DNA of 64,000 nt from Eubacterium sp. Its GTDB lineage: Bacteria; Bacillota; Clostridia; Lachnospirales; Lachnospiraceae. The DNA lies in assembly GCA_017619835.1 (NCBI GenBank), contig JAFZRN010000033.1:174662-238661 (forward strand), read 5' to 3'. The translations under genes were made by a program, and so were the position numbers. The notes under the pieces are model-generated. The model was not told where the DNA came from. It saw only the letters and a program-made list of their open reading frames with translations, and ran no database searches. This document shows, in pieces, positions 42,323 through 51,544 of this stretch (position 1 is the stretch's first letter; every line of letters starts with the position of its first letter).

Positions 42323-44773
42323 TTATTGACTTTTTTCTTTTGTTTTAAAGGTAACCTTATCCTTTACAACGGATACGCTTACAGTATCTCCTTCCTTGAT
42401 CCTTCCCTGAAGAAGCTCTGTTGCAAGCGGATCCTCAACATGAGTCTGGATAGCACGCCTGAGTGGTCTTGCTCCGAACTTTTTATCATAGCCCTTATCG
42501 AAGATAAAGTCCTTAAGGCGGTTTCCGAAGCTGATATCGATCTTCAGATTCTCCTTAACTCTTGTCTTAAGCTCGCCCAGCTGAAGTCCTGCGATCTCGC
42601 GGATCTCGGTCTCGTTAAGGGATCTGAATACGACCACATCATCCAGCCTGTTTAAAAACTCGGGCCGGAAATGTTTTTTTACCTCTTCCATAACCTGGGA
42701 CTTCATGTTCTCAAAGCTTTTCTCTTCGCTGTTATCGGTTATGAAGCCCATGTTCTTGGGATCGATTATCTTATCAGCCCCGAGATTCGAAGTCATAATG
42801 ATGACTGTATTCTTAAAATCAACCTTTCTTCCCTGGGCATCGGTTATAAGTCCGTCGTCCAGAACCTGAAGAAGGATGTTATAAACATCGGGATGAGCCT
42901 TTTCTATCTCATCAAAAAGAAGCACGCTGTAAGGATTTCGTCTCACCTTTTCGGAAAGCTGTCCTCCTTCATCGTAGCCCACATATCCCGGAGGCGATCC
43001 TATCATCTTTGAAACGCTGTGCTTTTCCATATATTCAGACATATCAACTCTGATAAGACTCTTCTCGTCTCCGAAAAGTACCTCTGCCAATGCCTTTGAA
43101 ACCTCGGTCTTACCAACACCGGTAGGTCCGAGAAAGAGAAATGAGCCGATCGGACGATTGGATTCTCTGAGTCCCACCCTGCTTCGTCTGATGGAATTGG
43201 AAAGAGCCTTAACAGCTTCATCCTGTCCTATTATCCTCTTATGAAGACTGTCCTCAAGCCTTAGTAGCCTTGACTGCTCGGACTCGGTAAGTCTGGATAC
43301 GGGGATCTTTGCCCATACCGAAACAACCGATGCGATATCATCAGCTGTTACAAGCTTCATTTCAGATGAATCATCCGTTCCATCCTTTTTTGAAGAGATT
43401 CCCTGTTTTAGTCTGGAAGCTGCCTTCACATCACCTGTACGAAGAGCCTCCTCCAGAGCACGGTTCATGCTTTTCTCGAGATTTCCTGCCAGTTCATCCG
43501 AAAAATCTTCCGGCATCGTACCCATTTTCTTACGTGAACATGCTTCGTCCAGAAGGTCTATCGCCTTATCCGGAAGGAAGCGGTCATTTATATATCTTAT
43601 GGACATTGTTACTGCGGCATCTACCGCTTCGTCCTCTACCTTTACATTATGGAACAGCTGATAATTTTCTCTTAAAGCATTAAGTATCTCAACTGTTTCA
43701 GCAGCTGTCGGCTCGTCCACCGTAACAGGCTGGAATCTTCTTTCGAGAGCTGCATCCTTTTCGATATATTTCCGGTATTCTTCAAGAGTAGTCGCTCCGA
43801 TGACCTGAAGCTCTCCTCTGGAAAGTGCCGGCTTGAAGATATTTGCGGCATCATGGGTTCCTTCGGAACCGCCTGCACCGATAAGAGTATGAAGCTCGTC
43901 GATGAAAAGGATTATATCCGGATCAGCCTTAAGCTCATCCAGAGCCTTCTTAAGTCTCTCCTCAAAATCACCTCTGTAGCGGGTTCCCGCAACCATGGCA
44001 TTAAGGTCAAGACTGATTATCTTCTTCTCAAGGAAGCTTTCGGGAAGCTTTCCGCCGACTATCAGCTGAGCCAGTCCCTCGACTATCGCGGTCTTACCAA
44101 CTCCCGGTTCTCCCACGAGGCACACATTATTCTTAGTCCTTCGTCCGAGGATCTGAAGCACTCTTACTATCTCATCATGTCTTCCGACTATCGGATCCAG
44201 ACGGCCGTTTTTAGCTTCTTCCGTAAGATCTCTTCCATACTGCTCAAGCATGGTCTTTGACTTGGACTGGATCTTCCCCTTACCGATCTTGACTATATAT
44301 TCACCACTATACTTTTCGGCTTCCTTCTTGGTAAGCCCGAGGGACATCAGAAGCTCGACACACATCGAGCTCACATTGATATTTTTCGCCTTGAGCACCG
44401 CAAATATATCATTATTCATATCCCTCAAAATGGAAAGAAGGACAAGCTCCGTTCCGAGTGAGGTCTGCTTAAGTCTTGCTGCATCCTCCTCGGCTTCATC
44501 GATGATCTTCTCTGTCCTGTCGGTAAGCCTGTTCTCAAAATCCACGGGCTGAAGCTCAAAACTCTGGTTCCTTATCTCGCCTGCAAGCTTCTGAAAATCC
44601 TCCGCCCTGAGGCCAGACTTCAGCATGACGCTGTAAGCAACACCCTTGTGGATGGTATAAAGCGATATAAAGATATGCCTGGCGTCCACGAATGGACTGC
44701 CAAGCTTTCTTGCGATATTTGCGGCTTCGCTGAGCGCATGTTTAATTGTGTCGGAATAACTTATACCTGTCAC
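42323..44773 (-). CDS. clpC: ATP-dependent Clp protease ATPase subunit ClpC
   Basis: An 816-residue Hsp100 unfoldase: Clp N-domain (about 1-145), AAA1 with GEPGVGKT at 221-228, a short middle region (about 420-470), and AAA2 with [22 protein letters not shown] after the second Walker B region is the ClpP-docking loop (MGF in place of the usual VGF/IGF), which distinguishes it from ClpB. It unfolds substrates into ClpP. It starts with GTG overlapping the purD stop (GTGA), so translation is coupled to purine genes; ctsR and mcsAB, its usual neighbours, are absent. Confidence 0.94.
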   Translation of the reverse strand: MTGISYSDTIKHALSEAANIARKLGSPFVDARHIFISLYTIHKGVAYSVMLKSGLRAEDFQKLAGEIRNQSFELQPVDFENRLTDRTEKIIDEAEEDAARLKQTSLGTELVLLSILRDMNNDIFAVLKAKNINVSSMCVELLMSLGLTKKEAEKYSGEYIVKIGKGKIQSKSKTMLEQYGRDLTEEAKNGRLDPIVGRHDEIVRVLQILGRRTKNNVCLVGEPGVGKTAIVEGLAQLIVGGKLPESFLEKKIISLDLNAMVAGTRYRGDFEERLKKALDELKADPDIILFIDELHTLIGAGGSEGTHDAANIFKPALSRGELQVIGATTLEEYRKYIEKDAALERRFQPVTVDEPTAAETVEILNALRENYQLFHNVKVEDEAVDAAVTMSIRYINDRFLPDKAIDLLDEACSRKKMGTMPEDFSDELAGNLEKSMNRALEEALRTGDVKAASRLKQGISSKKDGTDDSSEMKLVTADDIASVVSVWAKIPVSRLTESEQSRLLRLEDSLHKRIIGQDEAVKALSNSIRRSRVGLRESNRPIGSFLFLGPTGVGKTEVSKALAEVLFGDEKSLIRVDMSEYMEKHSVSKMIGSPPGYVGYDEGGQLSEKVRRNPYSVLLFDEIEKAHPDVYNILLQVLDDGLITDAQGRKVDFKNTVIIMTSNLGADKIIDPKNMGFITDNSEEKSFENMKSQVMEEVKKHFRPEFLNRLDDVVVFRSLNETEIREIAGLQLGELKTRVKENLKIDISFGNRLKDFIFDKGYDKKFGARPLRRAIQTHVEDPLATELLQGRIKEGDTVSVSVVKDKVTFKTKEKSQ

Positions 44774-46053
44774 TGCTCGTCTATAGCCTTTCCTATATCA
44801 TGTCTCATATATTTGTTATCAAAATCTATAAGTTCGGTTGCCTTATATGCATTGGCTCTTGCCTCCAGGAGATCATCTCCGAGAGCAACCACGCCAAGCA
44901 CACGGCCTCCGTTTGTTACAACCTTCTTACCGTCTTCGGTATCGGCAAACTTTGTTCCGGAATGGAATACATAGTAGCCGTCCTTATCCTTGAAGTTCTC
45001 GAGACCTCTTATCTCGAAGCCCTTCTTATAGGATACCGGATAACCGTCGGATGCAAGCATTACGCATACAGCCGCATTATCCTCAAACTGAAGATCTATC
45101 TTATCAAGTGTTCCGTCGGCACATGCCTCCATCACTTCAACTATATCATTCTTAAGTCTCGGGATGACAACCTGAGCCTCGGGATCGCCGAAACGTGCGT
45201 TGAACTCAAGTACCTTCGGTCCCTTAGGTGTAAGCATGAGTCCGCAGAACAGAACTCCCTTAAAAGGTCTTCCCTCTGCTGCCATCGCATCGATCGTCCT
45301 CTGGTAGACATTTTCCTCACAGAACTTTGCAACTTCATCTGTATAGAAGGGACTCGGTGAAAATGTTCCCATTCCGCCTGTGTTAAGTCCTGTATCTCCG
45401 TCGCCTGCACGCTTATGGTCCTGAGCAGAGGTCATCGGAAGGATGGTCTTTCCGTCTGAGAAGCAGAGGACAGAAACCTCGCGGCCCGTCATGAACTCTT
45501 CGATTACAAGCTTGTTACCTGCATCACCGAACTTCTTATCGATCATTATCTCCTTTATGCCTTCCTTAGCCTCATCGAGGTCCTGGCATATGAGAACGCC
45601 CTTTCCGAGAGCAAGTCCGTCAGCCTTAAGTACGTAAGGAGCATCCTGTGTCTCAAGATATTTAAGAGCCTCATCGGGATCCGTAAATGTCTCGTAAGCA
45701 GCCGAAGGAATATCATATTTTTTCATTAGGTCCTTTGAAAATGCTTTCGAAGCTTCAATTATCGCAGCATTTTTTCTCGGCCCGAAGGTTCTTATACCTT
45801 CATCGAGAAATGCATCGGCAACGCCTGCTGCAAGAGGATCATCCGGTGCAACTATAACAAAATCAATTTCCTTTTCCTTTGCGAATTTAACGAGTGACGG
45901 AGCATCCATAACGGATATATCAACGCACTCTGCAAGCTCTGCAATTCCGGCATTTCCGGGTGCAGCATATAATTTATCACATCTGGGGCTTTTAGCTACT
46001 GCCCATGCTATCGCATGCTCACGTCCGCCACCACCGACTAGTAATATTTTCAT
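44770..46053 (-). CDS. purD: Phosphoribosylamine-glycine ligase
   Basis: A 427-residue ATP-grasp enzyme, second step of purine synthesis, making GAR. MKILLVGGGGREHAIAWAVA and LYAAPGNAGIAELA at the start, YVLKADGLALGKGV, LNTGGMGTFSPSPF and LEFNARFGDPEAQV are PurD signatures. It lies 15 bases after purN and overlaps clpC by 4 bases. Confidence 0.97.
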   Translation of the reverse strand: MKILLVGGGGREHAIAWAVAKSPRCDKLYAAPGNAGIAELAECVDISVMDAPSLVKFAKEKEIDFVIVAPDDPLAAGVADAFLDEGIRTFGPRKNAAIIEASKAFSKDLMKKYDIPSAAYETFTDPDEALKYLETQDAPYVLKADGLALGKGVLICQDLDEAKEGIKEIMIDKKFGDAGNKLVIEEFMTGREVSVLCFSDGKTILPMTSAQDHKRAGDGDTGLNTGGMGTFSPSPFYTDEVAKFCEENVYQRTIDAMAAEGRPFKGVLFCGLMLTPKGPKVLEFNARFGDPEAQVVIPRLKNDIVEVMEACADGTLDKIDLQFEDNAAVCVMLASDGYPVSYKKGFEIRGLENFKDKDGYYVFHSGTKFADTEDGKKVVTNGGRVLGVVALGDDLLEARANAYKATELIDFDNKYMRHDIGKAIDEQ

Positions 46054-46068
46054 CTTTTATTTCCTCCG

Positions 46069-46692
46069 CTAATTTCTCATATCCGTAGGTTTCTTGTATA
46101 CGACTTCCCCGCTGGCGATAAGCGAGACTGCCTTCGGCAGGATCTCCCACTCAGCTTCTTCCATTATCCTTCTCTGAAGGGTTTCGGGGGTATCGCCATC
46201 CTCAACATAAACAGCCTTCTGCAATATGATGGGACCGGTATCTGTTCCGGCATCCACAAAGTGTACCGTAGCACCCGATACCTTAACTCCTCTTTCGAGA
46301 GCAGCCTTATGAACCCTGAGTCCATAATAGCCTGTTCCGCAGAAGGAAGGAATGAGCGATGGATGGATATTGATTATCTTACCTTCGTACTTCTGGATAA
46401 CGATCTCGGGAACAACAACCAGGAAGCCCGCAAGAACTATAAGATCAGGCTTATATTCATCTATCCCGGCAAGGAGCGCCCTGTTAAAGGACGAACGGTC
46501 CGGATAATCCTTCGGAGCTATGACCTCGGCTTTGATCCCTGCAGCCGCAGCTCTCTCAAGTGAATATACGCCATGATTATTGCTTATAACACCAACTATC
46601 TCAGTATCCTTGATGGTGCCGTCATTTACTCTGTCAATGATAGCCTGCAGATTGGTTCCGCCACCGGATACAAGCACAAGTACTCTGAACAT
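46069..46692 (-). CDS. purN: Phosphoribosylglycinamide formyltransferase
   Basis: A 207-residue GART, transferring formyl from 10-formyl-THF to GAR. VLVSGGGTNLQAIIDRV binds substrate phosphate; the catalytic Asn/His/Asp lie in IINIHPSLIPSFCG and VHFVDAGTDTGPII. Complete length. It is located between purM and purD. Confidence 0.97.
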   Translation of the reverse strand: MFRVLVLVSGGGTNLQAIIDRVNDGTIKDTEIVGVISNNHGVYSLERAAAAGIKAEVIAPKDYPDRSSFNRALLAGIDEYKPDLIVLAGFLVVVPEIVIQKYEGKIINIHPSLIPSFCGTGYYGLRVHKAALERGVKVSGATVHFVDAGTDTGPIILQKAVYVEDGDTPETLQRRIMEEAEWEILPKAVSLIASGEVVYKKPTDMRN

Positions 46693-46730
46693 GTAATCCC
46701 TCCTGATCAGGAAAAATCGTTCTGCTTATT

Positions 46731-47756
46731 CTATAACAGAACTACGCCTTTATCTCCCTTTACTACGTCACCGAGGATGACTGCACCGTCACCTGCAGCT
46801 TCGATAGCAGCAACTGTCTTATCCGCATCCTCAGGAGCAACTGCGAGTACCATTCCGATACCCATGTTGTAGGTATTATACATAACCTGCTCCTCCACAT
46901 TTCCCTCTTTAGCCATAAGGGTAAAGATAGGAGGAACATCATAAGAATCCTTATTAACTCTTGCAAGAGCATCCTCCGGAAGCATACGGGGGATATTCTC
47001 ATAGAAGCCGCCACCTGTGATGTGGCTTGCGCCCTTTAAAGTAACTCCGCTGTCCTTAACGGACTTAAGTGCTTTAACATATATACGTGTAGGAGTAAGA
47101 AGTGTCTCGCCGAGTGTCGTTCCCAGCTCATTTACATATCTTCCAAGTGACTCCTTTGTTGTTCCGAATATCTGTCTTACAAGTGAGAAGCCGTTGCTGT
47201 GAACTCCGCTTGACTTGATACCGATAAGCACATCTCCCTCACGGATCTCAGCACCTGTTATAAGATCCTTCTCATCAACTACACCTACCGCAAATCCGGC
47301 AAGATCATATTCATCCTCGGGCATGAGTCCGGGATGCTCTGCAGTCTCACCGCCGATAAGTGTTGCACCTGCCTGAAGACAACCCTGAGCTACACCGCCG
47401 ACTATGGTTGCGATCTTCTCGGGGATATTCTTTCCGCAGGCTATATAATCAAGGAAAAACAGCGGCTCGGCACCGGCGCAAGCGATGTCATTTACACACA
47501 TAGCCACACAGTCGATTCCAACTGTGTCATGCTTGTCCATAACAAATGCAAGCTTGATCTTGGTTCCCACTCCGTCGGTTCCCGAAACCAGAGTAGGGTT
47601 TTCCATACTTTTAAATCCGCCCATAGAAAAAGCACCTGAAAATCCACCAAGCCCTCCTAATACTTCGGGACGTATAGTGGCCTTCACATGCTCCTTCATC
47701 AGCTCAACTGATCTGTAGCCGGCCTCGATGTCAACACCAGAATTTTTGTAATCCAT
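46731..47756 (-). CDS. purM: Phosphoribosylformylglycinamidine cyclo-ligase
   Basis: A 341-residue PurM/AIR synthetase. MDYKNSGVDIEAGYRSVELM is the typical start; GTDGVGTKIKLAF, IGGETAEHPG and ASHITGGGFYENIPRML are conserved active-site segments. It closes the imidazole ring of AIR. It is the first gene of the purM-purN-purD-clpC transcript with a promoter about 75 bases upstream and a leader rich in inverted repeats. Confidence 0.97.
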   Translation of the reverse strand: MDYKNSGVDIEAGYRSVELMKEHVKATIRPEVLGGLGGFSGAFSMGGFKSMENPTLVSGTDGVGTKIKLAFVMDKHDTVGIDCVAMCVNDIACAGAEPLFFLDYIACGKNIPEKIATIVGGVAQGCLQAGATLIGGETAEHPGLMPEDEYDLAGFAVGVVDEKDLITGAEIREGDVLIGIKSSGVHSNGFSLVRQIFGTTKESLGRYVNELGTTLGETLLTPTRIYVKALKSVKDSGVTLKGASHITGGGFYENIPRMLPEDALARVNKDSYDVPPIFTLMAKEGNVEEQVMYNTYNMGIGMVLAVAPEDADKTVAAIEAAGDGAVILGDVVKGDKGVVLL

Positions 47757-47768
47757 TTTTTCCTCCTT

Positions 47769-47827
47769 TTGTCTTCACAAAATGTGACAAGCAGTTCAGA
47801 TCTGTTTGTCACGTTTTTCTTACGTGA
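47769..47827 (-). promoter_or_regulatory. purM leader with competing inverted repeats
   Basis: Three short inverted repeats overlap in series: TCACGT/ACGTGA (47809-47814, 47822-47827), TGACAA with TTGTCA plus an inner CAG/CTG (47785-47811), and TCACA/TGTGA inside TTGTC/GACAA (47769-47790), the last next to the ribosome binding site. The first and second, and the second and third, share bases and cannot form together. An attenuator-like leader or nested operators; no known purine riboswitch motif is recognised. Confidence 0.5.
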
Positions 47828-47830
47828 AAC

Positions 47831-47859
47831 ATTATAGATTATTAACCCAGGTTTGTAAA
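47831..47859 (-). promoter_or_regulatory. purM operon promoter
   Basis: On the minus strand TTTACA (-35, 47854-47859), a 17-base spacer and TATAAT (-10, 47831-47836). Confidence 0.85.
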
Positions 47860-47910
47860 TAAATGTGTATGACAATTTTATAAATATAATGTACTAAATA
47901 TATGGTGATT

Positions 47911-47920
47911 ATGCTATAAT
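47911..47920 (+). promoter_or_regulatory. Extended -10 promoter of the GGDEF gene
   Basis: ATGCTATAAT: a TATAAT box (47915-47920) with a TGN extension and no good -35 box 17 bases upstream. It lies about 38 bases before the start codon. Confidence 0.65.
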
Positions 47921-47958
47921 GATAAATGCAGGGGAACGTATGAAAAGAGGTGTGGGCT

Positions 47959-50277
47959 ATGAATAATAACAATAGGCCAAATATCGGCTTTTTCACATGT
48001 CATCTTGATAATGATTATGCTTTCGAGATCTGCAAGGGCGTCGAGTATGCCGCAGAGGAAGCTGACGTTAACCTGACCATTTTCCCCGGAATGTATCTGA
48101 ACGCATTTTATAATGATCCCGACAATGCGAAGTACGACTATCAGTACAATTCCATCTTTTACTATGCCAACAAGAATTCCCTGGATGCACTCATCATATC
48201 CATTGGTTCCATAGGAAGCTTCCTGTCCACCGAAGACAAGAAATCCTTCCTTGAGTCTTTTGATATTCCCATTCTTACGATCGAGGCCGAGATTCCCGGT
48301 TACCCTTACCTCTATACAGAAGGTGTCACCGGAATGAAGGGCGTGGTCGAGCATCTTATCAGGGACCACGGCTGCACCGAGATCGGTTTTGTCAGCGGAC
48401 GTCTTGAAAATGCCGACGCCCTCGAACGTTTTAATGTCTATAAAGCCGTTCTGGAAGAGAACAACATCCCCTACGACGAAAAGAAGGTTGCCTACGGCAA
48501 TTTCTCCGAGTTCACCGAGGACATCGTTACCGAGCTTCTTGACAACAATCCCGACATTCAGGCCATCGTCTTTGCAAATGACACCATGGCGATAGGCGGC
48601 TACAACGCCATCAGAAAAAAGGGGCTCGTTATCGGAAGGGATATTTTTGTTACGGGCTACGACAATACATCGACTTCACTTTCGCTTTCACCTCCTCTCA
48701 CCACTGTCGATACCAGGATCATGGACCTTGGTTATAATGCCATCTATCAGGCTATAGAGCTTATTGAAAATGGCACGACCACGAAAACACTTCTGCACTC
48801 ACATTTGGTAAAGCGGCTTTCCTGTGGATGCAATCCCTTCAACGACCAGAGCATGTTCATGGATCTTTCTGAAGATCTTAAATCATATAACAGTGAAACC
48901 CTCGTTGAAAAATTCAAAGAGCTTTTCATGCAGCCTTACTTTAATTCATTTTATTCGAAGCAGCTTTTTTCGGCTCTTGACGATTATTTCAAGCTTTATA
49001 CCGACATAATCTATGAGGATTCCGGGATCACCTCCGACGATCTGATCGCGGCCACCGAAGAGATCATGGCGAACGACATCATCCAGTATTATTTTACTCA
49101 TAACAAGATGATCTACCTTCTGAATATCTTCTCCAACTTCCTGCTGAATCTTAAATTCGAGGAGGAGATCCATGATAAGCTTCAGGCGATTTTCAACACC
49201 ATCCTGTCCTTCCTCTCCTTCTACATGTCGAACGACAATGTGATGGAGATCAAGCGTAATAAGGCAAATGTCTGGCAGGCCATGAGGCTTACCAGAGATA
49301 CTCTTATCACAGCCTACGATGATGAGAAATGCTTCAGCCTGATCGCCGAGAATCTCTCAAGCTACAGCGGCTTCAGAAGCGCATATGTTTATCTTTATGA
49401 GGAAGTGCCTGCCCTTCTTATGGATGGCAGCTGGAGCGTTCCGAAGCATGTCCTTCTGCAGACCTACTGCAAGGACGGCAAGTCAACTTATCTCAGCGGC
49501 ACCGAACGTTACATGCCCTCAAATATGTTATTCAACAATTCATATACACCGAATGAGAGACGTCACACCATGGTCCTGACTCCTCTTTTCACAAATGAGA
49601 AGCAGCACGGACTACTCCTCTGCGAAACGGATTATTCAACCTTCAGCATGGTATATCCGTCCTCGCTCCAGCTCGGAACATCTCTCGAATTCTTAAGTCT
49701 TATCAAGCAGGAAATGGCTACGCAGGCCAGACTTGAACAGAGCATGAAGGAGATCCGGGATAAGAACGATCAGCTGAATGCGATCTCGGTAACCGATGAA
49801 CTTACCGGACTCTATAACCGCCGCGGTTTCTTCGAGGTTGTAAACCAGCTTCTCAGTGATAAGAGTCACTTCGGAGACGAAGGCCTCGTAGGCTATATCG
49901 ATATGGATAACCTGAAGCAGGTAAATGACCTCTTCGGCCATAAGGAAGGTGACTTCTCACTTATGACCATTGCCGATATCCTCAGGAAGAGCTTCCCGAG
50001 GGGAACAATAATCGCCAGGATCGGCGGAGATGAATATGCCGTCTTCGTACCTGATATGACCGGAACAAAGATGATGAACATCCTTAACTCTCTAAGAGAT
50101 TATCATAAGAGAGTGAATGACCAGTCAACGAAGCCTTACTATATCGACTTCAGCTACGGTTTTAAGGAACTTGCCATAAGAAATGATCTGGATCTCGAGG
50201 GCATGATGGCCGAAGCAGACACGATCCTGTATTCAAACAAAAAGAATAAACGTAAAAACGTAAGAAAGGATGCCTAG
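47959..50277 (+). CDS. Diguanylate cyclase with LacI-type ligand-binding sensor domain
   Basis: A 772-residue cytosolic protein. Residues about 6-285 form a LacI/GalR-like (periplasmic-binding-protein type) ligand domain without its DNA-binding head (GFVSGRLENADALERF, IVFANDTMAIGGYNAIRKKG, FVTGYDNTSTSL), ending in the SCGC motif. A central helical and GAF-like part (about 290-590) follows, with a coiled coil leading to GGDEF (about 605-770): SVTDELTGLYNRRGFF and the active-site RIGGDEYAVF. The RxxD inhibitory site is absent. It probably makes c-di-GMP in response to a sugar-like ligand. AGAGGTG precedes the ATG at 47959. Confidence 0.92.
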   Translation: MNNNNRPNIGFFTCHLDNDYAFEICKGVEYAAEEADVNLTIFPGMYLNAFYNDPDNAKYDYQYNSIFYYANKNSLDALIISIGSIGSFLSTEDKKSFLESFDIPILTIEAEIPGYPYLYTEGVTGMKGVVEHLIRDHGCTEIGFVSGRLENADALERFNVYKAVLEENNIPYDEKKVAYGNFSEFTEDIVTELLDNNPDIQAIVFANDTMAIGGYNAIRKKGLVIGRDIFVTGYDNTSTSLSLSPPLTTVDTRIMDLGYNAIYQAIELIENGTTTKTLLHSHLVKRLSCGCNPFNDQSMFMDLSEDLKSYNSETLVEKFKELFMQPYFNSFYSKQLFSALDDYFKLYTDIIYEDSGITSDDLIAATEEIMANDIIQYYFTHNKMIYLLNIFSNFLLNLKFEEEIHDKLQAIFNTILSFLSFYMSNDNVMEIKRNKANVWQAMRLTRDTLITAYDDEKCFSLIAENLSSYSGFRSAYVYLYEEVPALLMDGSWSVPKHVLLQTYCKDGKSTYLSGTERYMPSNMLFNNSYTPNERRHTMVLTPLFTNEKQHGLLLCETDYSTFSMVYPSSLQLGTSLEFLSLIKQEMATQARLEQSMKEIRDKNDQLNAISVTDELTGLYNRRGFFEVVNQLLSDKSHFGDEGLVGYIDMDNLKQVNDLFGHKEGDFSLMTIADILRKSFPRGTIIARIGGDEYAVFVPDMTGTKMMNILNSLRDYHKRVNDQSTKPYYIDFSYGFKELAIRNDLDLEGMMAEADTILYSNKKNKRKNVRKDA

Positions 50278-50292
50278 CGGCATCCTTTCTTA
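50261..50292. terminator. Bidirectional terminator overlapping the GGDEF stop codon
   Basis: TAAGAAAGGATGCC pairs perfectly with GGCATCCTTTCTTA (14 bp), loop TAGC. The GGDEF stop codon TAG is in the loop, and the thioesterase gene ends 3 bases beyond the other arm. Confidence 0.88.
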
Positions 50293-50294
50293 AT

Positions 50295-50714
50295 CTACTT
50301 CTCTATAAGTCCCGATAATGTCTCATACACATTCGGAAAGCTCTTTTTAAGATTCATCGGCTTAAACTCCGAGTCAAGAAAAGCATGTGAAGTCTCGGCT
50401 CTATGTAAAAGCTCATCTGTTCCGGACCTATATATCTCATACTTAAGTGAAAATCTTACAGGGGTAAGCTTTGTTATCTTAGCCTTGATCTCGATTATAT
50501 CTCCATAGGTTACGGACTTGATATAGTAATCATGAAGCTCGAGAACCGGTATGATTATCCCCAGCTCCTCCAGCTTATCATAAGGAAGTCCGACCTGATC
50601 CATAAGATTAAGCCTTGCCTCCTCCAGATATCTTGCATAGTTGGAATGATGCACCACCTGCATCTGATCCGTCTCGTAATAATTTATAACTCTTACATAT
50701 GATTCTAACGCCAT
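50295..50714 (-). CDS. Acyl-CoA thioesterase (hotdog fold, 4HBT/YbgC type)
   Basis: A 139-residue hotdog protein. VRVINYYETDQMQVVHHSNY has the catalytic Asp16 of the 4-hydroxybenzoyl-CoA thioesterase/YbgC group, and YARYLEEARLNLMDQVG continues the family pattern. It hydrolyses an acyl-CoA of unknown chain. It ends a three-gene run with the coiled-coil protein (0-base gap) and a glycosyltransferase. Confidence 0.9.
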   Translation of the reverse strand: MALESYVRVINYYETDQMQVVHHSNYARYLEEARLNLMDQVGLPYDKLEELGIIIPVLELHDYYIKSVTYGDIIEIKAKITKLTPVRFSLKYEIYRSGTDELLHRAETSHAFLDSEFKPMNLKKSFPNVYETLSGLIEK

Positions 50715-51533
50715 TTACTTATCCCTCGATGATATCTCATCGGATCTGTCCATGATCGCGATACCGATACTGTTATCATCATCCTTTTCGATCTTCTGTG
50801 CTGTCCTGTCGGGGTTAATGGGCTGGCGTGTATTCTTTTCCTTCTTTATCTCGCTTTCACCCATCATCTCACCAAGCTCGAGTCTCATCTGAGCTCTCTC
50901 TTCACGTTCAAGTGCCTTAGCCTTCTCACGCTCACGATAAAGCTCTGTCGAAAGAAGATCACTCAGCTCGAGGATCTGTGAATAACGGTCATTAACCTTA
51001 AGGCTGTTCAGATTGCTCATGAGCTCAGCCTTATTCTCGGCGATATCCTCTACCTTCTTTCTGAGAGTACTTCTCATACGTGAGTACTCCTGCTCGATCT
51101 TCTCATAGGAGTCAGCCACAAGCTGGTCTACCTCGGTAAGCATCTCATCTGTATAGATAAGTGATGCGGCATAGATATCCGAAGCCATTCTGAGATTCTG
51201 CTTTTCCTCTTTGGAAAGCTCGGATGCACGAAATGAAGGCGGCTCATCAGGTCTTCTCTTTGTTACCCTGATACGGCTCGCTGTCTTTTCTGCCCTGTAA
51301 AGTATCTCCTCAGCCTCGGCCTTTGCCTCGTCGATGATACGTGCCTTTTTATCATTTGTCTCACGATAGGTCTTAAGCTCGCTCTTAACAACCTCCGTGA
51401 CATTATTTATTACCTTTAACAGCTCTGCCCTGTCGAGCACAGCCTTGTCCGAATTAAATGTTGCCGAAGGAGCATCCTCTACTCTCGTTTTTAAGCCCTC
51501 AAGCAAAAGCTCGGCTCTTCCTTTTTGTTCCAT
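50715..51533 (-). CDS. Coiled-coil protein, unknown
   Basis: A 272-residue hydrophilic, charged protein not assigned to a family. Two coiled-coil stretches (about 30-85 and 105-230) are separated by a basic segment (VTKRRPDEPPSF); the C-terminal 40 residues are polar and probably disordered. The layout recalls DivIVA/GpsB-like or ATP-synthase-b-like helical proteins but no DivIVA N-terminal motif is present. Its stop abuts the thioesterase start, and it begins 11 bases after the glycosyltransferase, so it may be a cell-envelope scaffold; this is inference. Confidence 0.8.
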   Translation of the reverse strand: MEQKGRAELLLEGLKTRVEDAPSATFNSDKAVLDRAELLKVINNVTEVVKSELKTYRETNDKKARIIDEAKAEAEEILYRAEKTASRIRVTKRRPDEPPSFRASELSKEEKQNLRMASDIYAASLIYTDEMLTEVDQLVADSYEKIEQEYSRMRSTLRKKVEDIAENKAELMSNLNSLKVNDRYSQILELSDLLSTELYREREKAKALEREERAQMRLELGEMMGESEIKKEKNTRQPINPDRTAQKIEKDDDNSIGIAIMDRSDEISSRDK

Positions 51534-51544
51534 TTAAAACTCCT

